NCBI GenBank assembly: GCA_045804265.1
Contig: JBJMNK010000097.1
Location: 21,911 to 85,910 of the forward strand
DNA from: JABFXC01 sp045804265
GTDB taxonomy: Bacteria > Gemmatimonadota > Gemmatimonadetes > Gemmatimonadales > Gemmatimonadaceae
Direction: 5' to 3'
Length of the DNA: 64,000 bases
Of the stretch, positions 51,487-59,867 are shown in pieces. Both the position numbers and the translations under genes were made by a program. Below the pieces are notes generated by a model, which was not told the origin of the DNA, ran no database searches, and worked only from the letters and a program-made list of their open reading frames with translations. Every line of letters starts with the position of its first letter. Positions within the stretch are counted from its first letter, which is position 1.

Positions 51487-54328
51487 GCACACCGCGCCGA
51501 TCGTGACTCGCCAGGTTCGTGACAACTATCTGCCTCCCGACCGCGAAGCATTCGCCGCGGCGGAACCCGCGACGGGCCGCGTCATCGTCATCGCGCCCAC
51601 CCGCGCGGCCTGCGAGACGATCGAGATCGGCGTCGGCCTGACGCTCGACACCTACCTGCAGCGACAGCACGGCCCCCGTATCAGGGAGCTCGCTCGCGCC
51701 GGAAAGGGCTTCGGCATCGTCGCCGGCACCGGTACCGGAAAGACGCTGGCGATCCGTCCGATCGCCGAAGAGATCGTCGGTACCCCGCTCCGCGTCGGCG
51801 TGGTGAACCGTGAGCGTGAGGCAACGCCCGAGACACCGAGCTGGAACGTCGTCATCGTCACCACCGGCATCGCCCGCCGCTGGTTCCAGGATGGCGACAT
51901 CCAGCCGCGCGACACGCTGGTCGTCGACGAGATCCACCAGACGTCGGCCGAGCTCGAGCTCTGCCTCGCGTTAGGCAAGAAGGTCGGCTGCCGCTTCATC
52001 TGGCTCTCGGCCACCGTTGATCCGACGTTCTACTCCAACTACCTCGGCTCGGACGAAGTCATCGAGAGCTACTCGTTCGACCCGAAGCGCGCCGCGCGCG
52101 TGGAGGTGCTTTCGAAGGAGCCGCTCGAGTTCCTCGACGAGAAGTTTCTCAAGCACGTGATGAAGGGGAAGCGCGGCGTCGGCGTGTTCCTGCCAACCCG
52201 CGCCGGCGTCGAGAGCGTGGCCGAGCACATCCAGCACGTCTTCCCGCGCATCAACGCCGCCTACTACCACGGTGGTGAGCCGATCCGGATCATCCGCCCG
52301 TTCCTCGAGGGTGAAGGCGAGACGAGGCCGTACGTGCTGTCGATGACCGCGGCCGGACAGAGCGCGCTCAATGTGCGCGGACTCGACACGGTCGTCATCG
52401 ACGACGTGCGTTTCACCAACGTGATCGATCGCGGGCGCAACGTGCTGACGAAGGTGCACCTCGGCGCCAACGAGATTCTGCAGATGGGCGGGCGCGTGCA
52501 TGGCCGTGTCGAGGGTGGGCGCGTGTTCATCCTCAGCGACCGCGACATCGACTTCTTCTCGCTGCGCCCGACAGCGCCGGAATTCCAGCTCGCGGGCGAC
52601 AGCGAGCGCGTCGCGATCACCTGCGCGGATCTGGGCGTGCGCGCCGACGAGCTCGATCTCCCCGTCCCGCTCGACCGCTACGCGTATCGTGCGGCGGTCG
52701 CGCTGCTCGAGCGGCGCGGGATCATCGAGAACGGGCGGCTCTCGCGCTACGGCAAGCTGGTCGAGGCGATGCCTGTCGACCGGCCCTGGGCCGAGTTGCT
52801 CGTCAACGCCGACGACGATCTCGTGCCGTACGTCGCGGTGATGGCCGGCATCGAGTCGCTCCACCGCATGACGAAGGAGGAGCGCGACCTCCGCGGGCTC
52901 ATCGTCGAGGGGAGCGACAACCTCACCGCCTACAACCTCTACGCCGAAGCGTACCGTGAGGCAGGGCGCATCGGCGAGGTCTACGGGCTGCCGCGGCATC
53001 TCTTCGACGAGGGGACGATGGCCGAGTGGTCGGAGCGGCGCGGGGTCCTCGTCAAGTCCGTGGAGGATGCGGCGCTCTCGATGGCCAGCATCTATCGATC
53101 GTTAGGCATGCAGCTCCCGACCGAGATGCCGCTCGCTGGCGACCGGGTGCACCGGGCGTTCGCCGGACTGCTCGCGCGCTTCATGCCCTTCGATCTCGTC
53201 ATCGACGAGGAGACCGCCGACGGGCAGGAGGCGCGCGTCTCGAAGACCAGTGTCGCCGGAAGCTGGGGTGCAGTCGCCGGCACGTTGCGCTATTTCGCCG
53301 ACCGCTTCGGCACACCTCGGGCATCGATCGAGGGAACGTCGATTCCGATGGCGCTCGTGCGGAAGTACGCCACACACGGCGACGCCGAGATGCGCTACGA
53401 TCCCGACCGGCGGAAGGCGGCGCTCACGCTGCGCCGCCGTGTCGAGTACTTCGGGTTCGAGCTGGAGCGCGAGATCGAGGTCGTCGAGGAGCCCTTCACG
53501 CCCGAGCAGGCGCCGCTTGCGCGCCGCACGCTCGCCGAGGCGATGGCGCGGTCGGAAGCACGGCACGTCGCGGTGCGCAGGAATCGCGAAGCGATCGAAC
53601 GCATCCGCGAGATCCATCGCCGGTCTGGCGGCACCACCGCGAAGCTCGGCTTCCCCGAGCTCACCGCGCTGTACGAAGCCCAACTCGCCGAAGTGAATTC
53701 GGTCGAGGACTTCGTGCGGACGCCGCTTCGCATCGACGCCGACGCGCTGGTACCGGCCGAGGAGCAGGCGCGGTGGATGGCGCTCCCCGATGGCGTGATG
53801 ATCCGCGACCGCGAGGTCCCGATCGAGTACGACATCGAGGAGAGCGCGGGGGTGAAGGCGGGCGTCGCCCGCCTCGTCCTCAGCGAGAAGATGGCCCGAA
53901 CGCTGACGGAGGCAGAGCTTCCGCCGCTCGACCGCCCGTTGCGCTTCGTCGTTCCGCGAGGCCAGCGGGGCGCGGCTCGCGCGGCGTCGCTCGATGAGTT
54001 ACAGGAGCTGCTCGACCAGCCGTGGACCGCGGACGAGATCTCGCGTCTCGAACGCGAGCGGAGCCGGGAGCGCGAAGATCGGAAGCGCGACTTCGGCGCG
54101 CGGAAGGCCAAGGGTGAGCTGCGCCGCGGCCGGGCCGAATCGTTTGGCCTTTCTGACCGCGGCAATGGCCCCCGCGATGAGCGAGGCCGGCCGCATGATG
54201 CACGCGGCGGAAACGAAGACGGCCGCAGCGGAGGTCGCGGCGGCCGTCGGGGCGAGAGCGGTAGCGGGGGGAAGCGCGGCGGCCGAGGCCGACCCGATCC
54301 TAATCCTCGGCGTCGAGGAGGGCGGTAA
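51485..54328 (+). CDS. DEAH/DEIH-box RNA helicase (HrpA-like) with RGG tail
   Basis: A 947-aa NTPase from TTG 51485, or 941 aa from GTG 51503; no ribosome site is seen for either. Walker A is GIVAGTGTGKTLAIRP, motif II VVDEIHQTSAEL (DEIH), motif III WLSATVDPTF, and HYHG-type and QMGGRVHGRV follow as helicase motifs IV-VI. This DExH ATPase differs from E. coli HrpA by having an N-terminal ~65-residue region before the P-loop. The tail from about 860 is Arg/Gly/Asp-rich (GRRGESGSGGKRGGRGRPD), typical of RNA-binding RGG segments. A terminator hairpin lies immediately upstream, so the promoter may be within it or expression may be leaderless. Confidence 0.83.
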   Translation: MHTAPIVTRQVRDNYLPPDREAFAAAEPATGRVIVIAPTRAACETIEIGVGLTLDTYLQRQHGPRIRELARAGKGFGIVAGTGTGKTLAIRPIAEEIVGTPLRVGVVNREREATPETPSWNVVIVTTGIARRWFQDGDIQPRDTLVVDEIHQTSAELELCLALGKKVGCRFIWLSATVDPTFYSNYLGSDEVIESYSFDPKRAARVEVLSKEPLEFLDEKFLKHVMKGKRGVGVFLPTRAGVESVAEHIQHVFPRINAAYYHGGEPIRIIRPFLEGEGETRPYVLSMTAAGQSALNVRGLDTVVIDDVRFTNVIDRGRNVLTKVHLGANEILQMGGRVHGRVEGGRVFILSDRDIDFFSLRPTAPEFQLAGDSERVAITCADLGVRADELDLPVPLDRYAYRAAVALLERRGIIENGRLSRYGKLVEAMPVDRPWAELLVNADDDLVPYVAVMAGIESLHRMTKEERDLRGLIVEGSDNLTAYNLYAEAYREAGRIGEVYGLPRHLFDEGTMAEWSERRGVLVKSVEDAALSMASIYRSLGMQLPTEMPLAGDRVHRAFAGLLARFMPFDLVIDEETADGQEARVSKTSVAGSWGAVAGTLRYFADRFGTPRASIEGTSIPMALVRKYATHGDAEMRYDPDRRKAALTLRRRVEYFGFELEREIEVVEEPFTPEQAPLARRTLAEAMARSEARHVAVRRNREAIERIREIHRRSGGTTAKLGFPELTALYEAQLAEVNSVEDFVRTPLRIDADALVPAEEQARWMALPDGVMIRDREVPIEYDIEESAGVKAGVARLVLSEKMARTLTEAELPPLDRPLRFVVPRGQRGAARAASLDELQELLDQPWTADEISRLERERSREREDRKRDFGARKAKGELRRGRAESFGLSDRGNGPRDERGRPHDARGGNEDGRSGGRGGRRGESGSGGKRGGRGRPDPNPRRRGGR

Positions 54329-55046
54329 GCATCAACGGCTGCGCGACGCAGCGACCAAAGCCCGCGCCCTTGCAGGTCGACTGTGCGACGCGCTCGACCT
54401 GCTCCCTCACCTTGTCGGGATAGCTGAAGCAGTCCTTCGTATTCGTGCCGAGGACACAGCCGTTGTAGCGCAGCAGCCCGACGCGCCACTGGTCATTTGC
54501 ATCGACGCCGGCGCGCGGCTTCTTCAGCCCGTAGCTCAGAATGAAGACGCCGTACTTCAGGTTCGTCCGATCATCGCGCAGGTTCGAACCGAACCGCTCG
54601 CGGAGCGACCGCCATGGCCGGGGGTGCACCTGCATCAGCCCGATCGCACCGACCTTCGAGCGGGCGTTCGACTTGAGCTCATCGTTCTCGGTCAGCATCA
54701 CACCGAGCACGAGAGCCGGCGGGACGCGGCGAACGTACGCTTCGCGCACTGCGGCGTCGGCGAGTGAATCAGCCCGGTCTTCCGTCACCGTCCCGGTCCG
54801 CATCAGGTCCTCGGCGAACGCTGCACGGTCGGCCTCGAACTGGGGGGATTCGATCGCGGCCGTGCTGTCGGCGTGGATCCATGGCGCGCTGGCCAGTACC
54901 GACTCACGCCAGCCGACATGGGCGAAGATGCGCTCACCAAGCGGCTCCTGCCCGCGAAAGACGGGAGTGATCCCGCCGGCGGCGAAGTCGATGGTTGCGA
55001 GGGCAACGGTGCCCAGCAACAGCTGGCGGAAGATGGGACGGACCAA
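54300..55046 (-). CDS. Lytic transglycosylase (SLT domain)
   Basis: A 248-aa protein with a membrane-proximal N-terminus (PIFRQLLLGTVALATIDFA), probably periplasmic. The SLT catalytic Glu lies in GVMLTENDELKSNARSKVGA, followed by IGLMQVHPRPWRSL and LKYGVFILSYGLKKP (the conserved GxMQ and NxxxG segments). It cleaves peptidoglycan glycan strands. Its last 29 bases overlap the end of the helicase gene on the opposite strand, leaving no room for a terminator between them. Confidence 0.87.
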   Translation of the reverse strand: MVRPIFRQLLLGTVALATIDFAAGGITPVFRGQEPLGERIFAHVGWRESVLASAPWIHADSTAAIESPQFEADRAAFAEDLMRTGTVTEDRADSLADAAVREAYVRRVPPALVLGVMLTENDELKSNARSKVGAIGLMQVHPRPWRSLRERFGSNLRDDRTNLKYGVFILSYGLKKPRAGVDANDQWRVGLLRYNGCVLGTNTKDCFSYPDKVREQVERVAQSTCKGAGFGRCVAQPLMLTALLDAED

Positions 55047-55258
55047 TGCGGCTCCGGGCTCGAGTCAGGACAAACGGCGAACGGGCGCTCGGACCAGGGG
55101 GTCCGCCGCGCTGCCATTGCCGATCGACTTCGAAAGGTAGCTACCCCAGGCGGACGCGACCGGGTCCAGGGCGGGCTGAGCGGGACATTGTTACACAGGC
55201 CTGTAAGCGAGCTCTACTTGATGCGCGGAGATGACCGCTCGCTTGCTTATCTTCTGTC
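55047..55258. promoter_or_regulatory. Divergent region with a palindrome before the LysM gene
   Basis: About 210 bases between divergent SLT and LysM genes. They contain the perfect 10-bp palindrome ACAGGCCTGT (55195-55204), extended as TTACACAGGCCTGTAAGC. It could be an operator; no consensus promoter is assigned. Confidence 0.4.
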
Positions 55259-55975
55259 ATGCCTCCCCCGAGAATACCGCGCATACTGCGCGCGCTGGCA
55301 GCCCAGTTGGTGCTCGTCCTCGTCCTCCTGCTCGCCGGCTTGGCGGTCCACGTCTATCGGACCGAGCCGAGGCCGGCGCGCGCGCTCGTCGAGCGCGAGC
55401 TGCGGGGTGGGCTGCTTGCCCCTGATGAGCAGCTCGAGCGGATCGCGACGGTATTCCGGCGGCGGCCGAGCGACTACTTCCGCGCAACGCGTGGGATCCT
55501 CGCACTCACCGACAAACGCGTCGTCTACGTCGGCATTGCGCCGCGCGACATTCTCGGCCCAAACGAGAGCGCACCCGCATTCGAGTCGCACGATTTCGCG
55601 CTCGACACGGCGACCGTCGCCGCCGCGGGGCACACGCTGCTCGGTGCCGTCCACGCGGTCGTGTTCCGGCAAGGTGGCAACCGCGAGGTGTTCGGCGTCA
55701 GCGATGCCGATTGGGCCGACGCGAGAGCGATCATCGCCGGCGTGCATCGCATTCAGGACACCCAGCGCGCTGAAGCGGCGCGCAACCGGCGTGCGCACGA
55801 AGTCGCCGACTCCATCGCGCGGGCACCGAAGTGGCATGTAGTCGCCCGCGGTGAAGCGCTCAGCACGATCGCGACGATGTACAACACGACGCCGGAGAAC
55901 CTTCGCTCCTGGAACGGCTTGACCTCGGACAAGATCCGCATCGGGCAGCGGTTGCTCGTGAAGCCCCAGACCTGA
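55259..55975 (+). CDS. LysM-domain membrane protein
   Basis: A 238-aa protein with an N-terminal anchor/signal (LRALAAQLVLVLVLLLAGLA), probably periplasmic. Residues about 45-150 form a small alpha/beta domain (LIALTDKRVVYVGI-like in RGILALTDKRVVYVGIAPRD) of unknown type. The C-terminal ~45 residues are a LysM motif, HVVARGEALSTIATMYNTTP followed by SDKIRIGQRLLVKP, which binds peptidoglycan. It is co-directional with the App1-like gene 16 bases downstream. Confidence 0.8.
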   Translation: MPPPRIPRILRALAAQLVLVLVLLLAGLAVHVYRTEPRPARALVERELRGGLLAPDEQLERIATVFRRRPSDYFRATRGILALTDKRVVYVGIAPRDILGPNESAPAFESHDFALDTATVAAAGHTLLGAVHAVVFRQGGNREVFGVSDADWADARAIIAGVHRIQDTQRAEAARNRRAHEVADSIARAPKWHVVARGEALSTIATMYNTTPENLRSWNGLTSDKIRIGQRLLVKPQT

Positions 55976-55991
55976 TCGCCGCTCGATCGCG

Positions 55992-57140
55992 ATGAACGGT
56001 TGGCTGCACGATCTGCGTCGCTTCATCGATCGCGATCCCTACATGATCGCGGGCTACCGCTCGTACGGCAGCTCGCAGCGAGTGCTGGTCCGCGGCCGGG
56101 CGATGGAGAACGAGGGCGTGACACCGGCGGGCGAGCGCGACTCGGTCTGGCGAAATCTCGTCAACAGCTATCGCCGCATCGAGGCGGATCCGCTGGCGCA
56201 TGCAGTCGTTCGCGCGACGGTCGCGGGTGCAGTCGCCGACGTCATCGCCGACGACGAAGGGTTCTTTTCGACATGGGTAGATCTGCCGGCACCGGTGACG
56301 GCGCCGGATGGCTGGATCCCCGTCGGCCTCGAGCTGTTGTCGCCACGCGAGGGAGCTACCGTCGTCACTGCGGAAGCGAGAGCGCTGCTCGCGCCGCCGG
56401 GCGCGCGCTTCATCGTCATCAGCGACATGGATGACACGGTGCTCCAGTCGCACGTGACGAGCCTCGTCCATGCGTTCCGCACCGTGCTGCTCGGCAACGC
56501 GCGCACGCGGCTGCCTTTTCCCGGAGTCGCGGCGTTCTATCGCGCGCTGCACGCCGGCGCGGGCGGCAACGAGGCGAACCCGATCTTCTACGTGTCCAGC
56601 AGCCCGTGGAACTTGTACGACCTGCTCGTGGACTTTCTCGACAACCAGGGCATTCCAGCGGGGCCGCTGACGTTGCGCGACTGGGACCTCGATCGCAGCG
56701 CGTTAGGCGGCGGCCGGCTTCACCGGTTCAAGGACGCGGCGATCCGCGAGATCATGGCGACCTATCCCCACCTGCCCGTCATCCTGATCGGCGATAGCAG
56801 CCAGCAGGACCCCGAGATCTACCGCGATGTCGTTCGCGAGTTTCCGGAGCGCGTGCTGGCCATCTACATCCGTGACGTGAAGCGCACCGTTGAGCGCCGG
56901 GCGGCGATCACGTCGCTCATCGCGGAGGTCAAGGCCGCGAAATCGGTGCTCATCCTCGCCGATGACACGCTCGCGGCAGCTCGTCACGCAGCGGACAGTC
57001 GGTACATCGACGCAGGCGCGCTTGCCGAGATCGGCGGCGAGAAGCGGCAGGACGAAGCTGCTGCCCCGGGCAAGGTCGGTTCGCCAGCGGTGAAGGAGGG
57101 CGAGAGCGACACGCCTCCGACGGTCATCGACGAGCGCTGA
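55992..57140 (+). CDS. App1-like (DUF2183) phosphatidate phosphatase-family protein
   Basis: A 382-aa HAD-type hydrolase. The catalytic DxDxT motif is VISDMDDTVLQS. Further conserved segments are PIFYVSSSPWNLYDLLVDFL, LRDWDLDRSALGGGRLHRF and VILIGDSSQQDPEIYRDVV. These match the App1/DUF2183 family, whose yeast member dephosphorylates phosphatidate; bacterial functions are unknown. No membrane helix. The C-terminal tail is Glu/Lys-rich. It follows the LysM gene closely and probably shares its transcript. Confidence 0.85.
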   Translation: MNGWLHDLRRFIDRDPYMIAGYRSYGSSQRVLVRGRAMENEGVTPAGERDSVWRNLVNSYRRIEADPLAHAVVRATVAGAVADVIADDEGFFSTWVDLPAPVTAPDGWIPVGLELLSPREGATVVTAEARALLAPPGARFIVISDMDDTVLQSHVTSLVHAFRTVLLGNARTRLPFPGVAAFYRALHAGAGGNEANPIFYVSSSPWNLYDLLVDFLDNQGIPAGPLTLRDWDLDRSALGGGRLHRFKDAAIREIMATYPHLPVILIGDSSQQDPEIYRDVVREFPERVLAIYIRDVKRTVERRAAITSLIAEVKAAKSVLILADDTLAAARHAADSRYIDAGALAEIGGEKRQDEAAAPGKVGSPAVKEGESDTPPTVIDER

Positions 57141-57281
57141 TCGCCGGTGGGTGGCGCGAAGAACTCGGAGGCTCGGGAGCGATTTCCGAGCCGATCTCAT
57201 ACGAACCCCTCTATTGCTCGGACTGGGCCGGTCCTATGTTGTCAGCGCTCCACGGTCTCCACCCCCCAACCCAGAGCGACT

Positions 57282-58022
57282 ATGACCAGTCCCGAGAACG
57301 TGATGACGGCTCCCGCCGCGGCTGATGCCTCGGTCATGGACGACATCCTCGAGATCTTCTACGCTCCATCGAAGGTCTTCGCGCGCCGACGCGACAACCC
57401 GAAGTTCTGGGCCGCGTTCTTCATCCTGAGCATCCTCTTCGCAGTTGGCGTCTGGGTGATGATGCGGAACTACTCGGACGTGCTCGATGCGCAGATGACG
57501 CGGCAGATGAACGCGCAGATGGCGAAGAATCCGCAGTTCACTCCCGAGATGGCTGAGCGAAGCCGGCGCATCGGGCAGACGATCGCACCGATCGGCGGCA
57601 TCATCGTCGGAGTGCTGTCGACGTTGATCCTCGGTCTTGCGGTCTGGCTGGTGGGCAAGTTCTTCGATTCGAAGGCCGACCTCCAGCGCGGCATGGTGAT
57701 CGCGACGCTCGCGTCGTTCCCGAAGGTGATCGACCTGATCATCGCTGCGGTGATCGCGCTCGTCGCTGGGACCGCGGGAATCACCAACATGATGGCGGCG
57801 ACACCGAGCCTCGCCCGGTTTGCGCCCGCGACCGTATCACCCGCGGTTCTCGGATTGCTGTCTCGTATCAGCATCGGGACGGTCTGGGCGACGATCCTCG
57901 TCGGGATCGGGATGCACGTCGTCGGACGGACGACCAAGTCGAAGGGATATGCCGCGGCGGTAGTGATCTGGGTGTTGGCGACCCTTCTCGCGGTCGTCGG
58001 CGCGATTCGCCAGGGCGCCTGA
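57282..58022 (+). CDS. Yip1-family membrane protein
   Basis: A 246-aa protein with about five membrane helices (FWAAFFILSILFAVGVWVMM, APIGGIIVGVLSTLILGLAV, VIDLIIAAVIALVAGTAGIT, GTVWATILVGIGMHVVGRTT). The N-terminal DDILEIFYAPSKVFARRRDN is the hallmark before the Yip1/YIF domain (PF04893) in bacteria, where the function is unknown, possibly membrane stress. ATG 57282 is chosen; an in-frame ATG at 57303 is possible. A strong terminator follows at 58044. Confidence 0.82.
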   Translation: MTSPENVMTAPAAADASVMDDILEIFYAPSKVFARRRDNPKFWAAFFILSILFAVGVWVMMRNYSDVLDAQMTRQMNAQMAKNPQFTPEMAERSRRIGQTIAPIGGIIVGVLSTLILGLAVWLVGKFFDSKADLQRGMVIATLASFPKVIDLIIAAVIALVAGTAGITNMMAATPSLARFAPATVSPAVLGLLSRISIGTVWATILVGIGMHVVGRTTKSKGYAAAVVIWVLATLLAVVGAIRQGA

Positions 58023-58043
58023 CGGCGAGCGGGATCGAATGTG

Positions 58044-58085
58044 AAGCGCCCGGCGAACCGTTAGGCTCGCCGGGCGCTTTCTTCT
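58044..58085. terminator. Strong bidirectional terminator with CGTTAGGC loop
   Basis: A perfect 13-bp stem, AAGCGCCCGGCGA (58044-58056) / TCGCCGGGCGCTT (58067-58079), encloses the loop ACCGTTAGGC, in which the CGTTAGGC word (58059-58066) is fully displayed. TTTCTTCT follows. It lies between the converging Yip1 and small minus-strand genes. Confidence 0.85.
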
Positions 58086-58123
58086 ACCGCTGCTGAAGCG
58101 TCAGACCGTTTCGCGCCGCGCGA

Positions 58124-58336
58124 TCAGCCGTGCGGCTGGGGTGCGTCGGCGGCGGTGCCGTCCGAGGGCGTGTGGTCGCCCTTCTCGTTCCGATTTGCCT
58201 GCCGCTTCTGCTGCGCGGCCGCGTACTCCTGCTTGGACTTCTCGAGAAGACCGCTCTTCTCCTTCAAGCCGTCCTTGTCGGACCCGCCGGATTCGGGGCG
58301 ATCGCTCGGGATCTGGTTCTCTGGCTTGCCACCCAT
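58124..58336 (-). CDS. Small hydrophilic protein, 70 aa
   Basis: A 70-aa, Lys/Glu/Gln/Gly-rich, probably disordered protein from ATG 58336, with a clear AAAGGAG ribosome site. Its first residues are MGGKPENQIPSDRPESGGSD and the middle holds KSGLLEKSKQEYAAAQQKRQ. No domain is recognised. Similar small stress-related hydrophilic proteins occur in many bacteria, but this one cannot be assigned. Confidence 0.65.
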   Translation of the reverse strand: MGGKPENQIPSDRPESGGSDKDGLKEKSGLLEKSKQEYAAAQQKRQANRNEKGDHTPSDGTAADAPQPHG

Positions 58337-58404
58337 GCGCTGACTCCTTTGTAGAGTGTTCGTGCCCAGTCCAGAGTCACGAACTATGCCGGATGCGTCG
58401 CCGG

Positions 58405-58917
58405 TCACGACAGCATCGTTTCATACGTCTCCTGCTTGAACTCCTCGAATCCTCGCGCGCGATAGTTGGCGAGCGCGTGTGGATGATCGAGGGTGCATGT
58501 GTGCAGCCAGACACTGGTCGCGCCCTGGCGCCACGCCTCCACCGTAGCGGCCGTCAGCATCGCACCGCCGAACCCCTTGCCGATGCGCTCGGGAAACAGC
58601 CCGAAGTACACGAGCTCCACGTCTCCGTCGTCATGGCGCTGCAGCTCGAAGTACCCGGCGGGTTCGTCGTCGACCACGAACAGGTGGACGCTCACGCCGG
58701 GGTCGGCGAGGTGGGCCGCGAGGCGGGCATCGGTCCAGGCGTTCCGGTCGTGCCAGTGCCAGCTTTCGCCAACCCCGGCGTAGAGCGCACGGTACCGGGA
58801 GGGCGGACATGGCTCGAGGGTTTCGACCCGCGCGTTAGGCACGGCCCGCGCCGGTTGGAGCGCGTCGGGGCGGGTCATGCGAAGGTAGGTCCTGGTGACG
58901 GTCGTACTCTCGCCCAT
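58405..58917 (-). CDS. GNAT-family acetyltransferase
   Basis: A 170-aa protein from ATG 58917. Acetyl-CoA-binding motif A is visible in VELVYFGLFPERIGKGFGGA (with the G-K-G-F-G-G loop), followed by MLTAATVEAWRQGATSVWLH and ALANYRARGFEEFKQETYE typical of the GNAT fold end. Substrate unknown. The upstream frame reaches 59133, but that part overlaps the TetR operator region and is not favoured. Contains one CGTTAGGC word. Confidence 0.82.
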   Translation of the reverse strand: MGESTTVTRTYLRMTRPDALQPARAVPNARVETLEPCPPSRYRALYAGVGESWHWHDRNAWTDARLAAHLADPGVSVHLFVVDDEPAGYFELQRHDDGDVELVYFGLFPERIGKGFGGAMLTAATVEAWRQGATSVWLHTCTLDHPHALANYRARGFEEFKQETYETMLS

Positions 58918-59050
58918 GCCGCTATATCGCCAGCGCGCGCGACGGCTGCAACCCTGCTGGAATCGGAGTTGCATAGTATGACCATGCGGTCCAAAATGCT
59001 GGGGACGCTGGGCGATCACCGAGCCTCGGCAACGTCGGGCAGCGAGCCAT

Positions 59051-59117
59051 AAGACAAGTTCCTGTTTGGATTTACAATGTTGACTGCGCCTCGCTTGCCA
59101 TTTGGACCGACCGGTCC
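59051..59117 (+). promoter_or_regulatory. Promoter and TetR operator for the regulator gene
   Basis: A -35 AAGACA (59051-59056) and -10 TACAAT (59073-59078) are spaced 16 bases. The perfect inverted repeat GGACCG-AC-CGGTCC (59104-59117) lies about 25 bases downstream, near the start of the transcript, and resembles TetR-type operators. This suggests autorepression. Confidence 0.7.
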
Positions 59118-59131
59118 TACATTCCCCGCCC

Positions 59132-59797
59132 ATGCGTGACAGGAAATCAGAAATTCTCGACGCGGCTGCGCGGCTGATAGCGCGGCAAGGCTACAAGCAG
59201 ACCTCGATCGATGACGTGATCGCGGCGGCCGGGCTGTGCGGGAAGAGTCATTTCTACCACCACTTCAGGTCGAAGGAGCAGCTTGGCCATGAGGTGCTCA
59301 ACCGGTCGTTCGAACGCTTCGGCGATCGTGGGCTGGCGATCCTGCGCGAGCCGCTGATCGATCCGATCGAGCGCCTCAACCTGTTCATCGACTCCATTGT
59401 CATCGGCCAGGCCGAGCAGGGATGCGCGGGCGGCTCACCGTTCTGTGGAGTCGCGGCCGAGATGGCCGACGCCTGCGAAGGGTTCCGGGTCCGGATCGAT
59501 GCAGTGTTCGACCGATGGTGCGACCAGATTCGCTCGCTGCTCGTGGAATCGGGTGAGCGAGTCCGCGAGGGCGTCGACCCGGCGCGGCTGGCGCGATTCG
59601 TCATCGCAACTCTCGAGGGCGCGGTCCTGATGACGCGCGTGACGCGTGAGATCGCGGTGATGCAGGGAATTGCCGATGACCTGAAGCGCTTCATCGCGAC
59701 AAACCTTCGCGATGGCGTGAGCGCACCACTCAGGGCTCCTCGGATCGTGGACACGGCACGGCTGGATCCCGCTCGGGTCGGGGCGGTGGTTTCGTGA
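59132..59797 (+). CDS. TetR/AcrR-family transcriptional regulator
   Basis: A 221-aa regulator from ATG 59132. The helix-turn-helix is SEILDAAARLIARQGYKQTS followed by IDDVIAAAGLCGKSHFYHHF. The C-terminal ligand-binding domain contains Cys residues (GCAGGSPFCGVAAEMADACE), as in the QacR/YcdC-type group. An operator palindrome lies in its own leader. The ligand is unknown, and no co-regulated efflux gene is adjacent. Divergent GNAT may share control. Confidence 0.87.
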   Translation: MRDRKSEILDAAARLIARQGYKQTSIDDVIAAAGLCGKSHFYHHFRSKEQLGHEVLNRSFERFGDRGLAILREPLIDPIERLNLFIDSIVIGQAEQGCAGGSPFCGVAAEMADACEGFRVRIDAVFDRWCDQIRSLLVESGERVREGVDPARLARFVIATLEGAVLMTRVTREIAVMQGIADDLKRFIATNLRDGVSAPLRAPRIVDTARLDPARVGAVVS

Positions 59798-59867
59798 GAG
59801 CGGTGAGCCTCACTGCGACGAGCGTCGCAGACCGGGACTCGCTCGAAAGCGGTCGGGAGGGGGGCGA

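Noticed and set aside
54590..54620. tRNA-like GGTTCGAACC segment
   Set aside because: Lies inside the lytic transglycosylase gene and no cloverleaf can be drawn around it.
55195..55204. Palindrome ACAGGCCTGT as a confirmed operator
   Set aside because: A 10-bp palindrome can occur by chance; no regulator or repeat supports it, so it is only noted in the intergenic feature.
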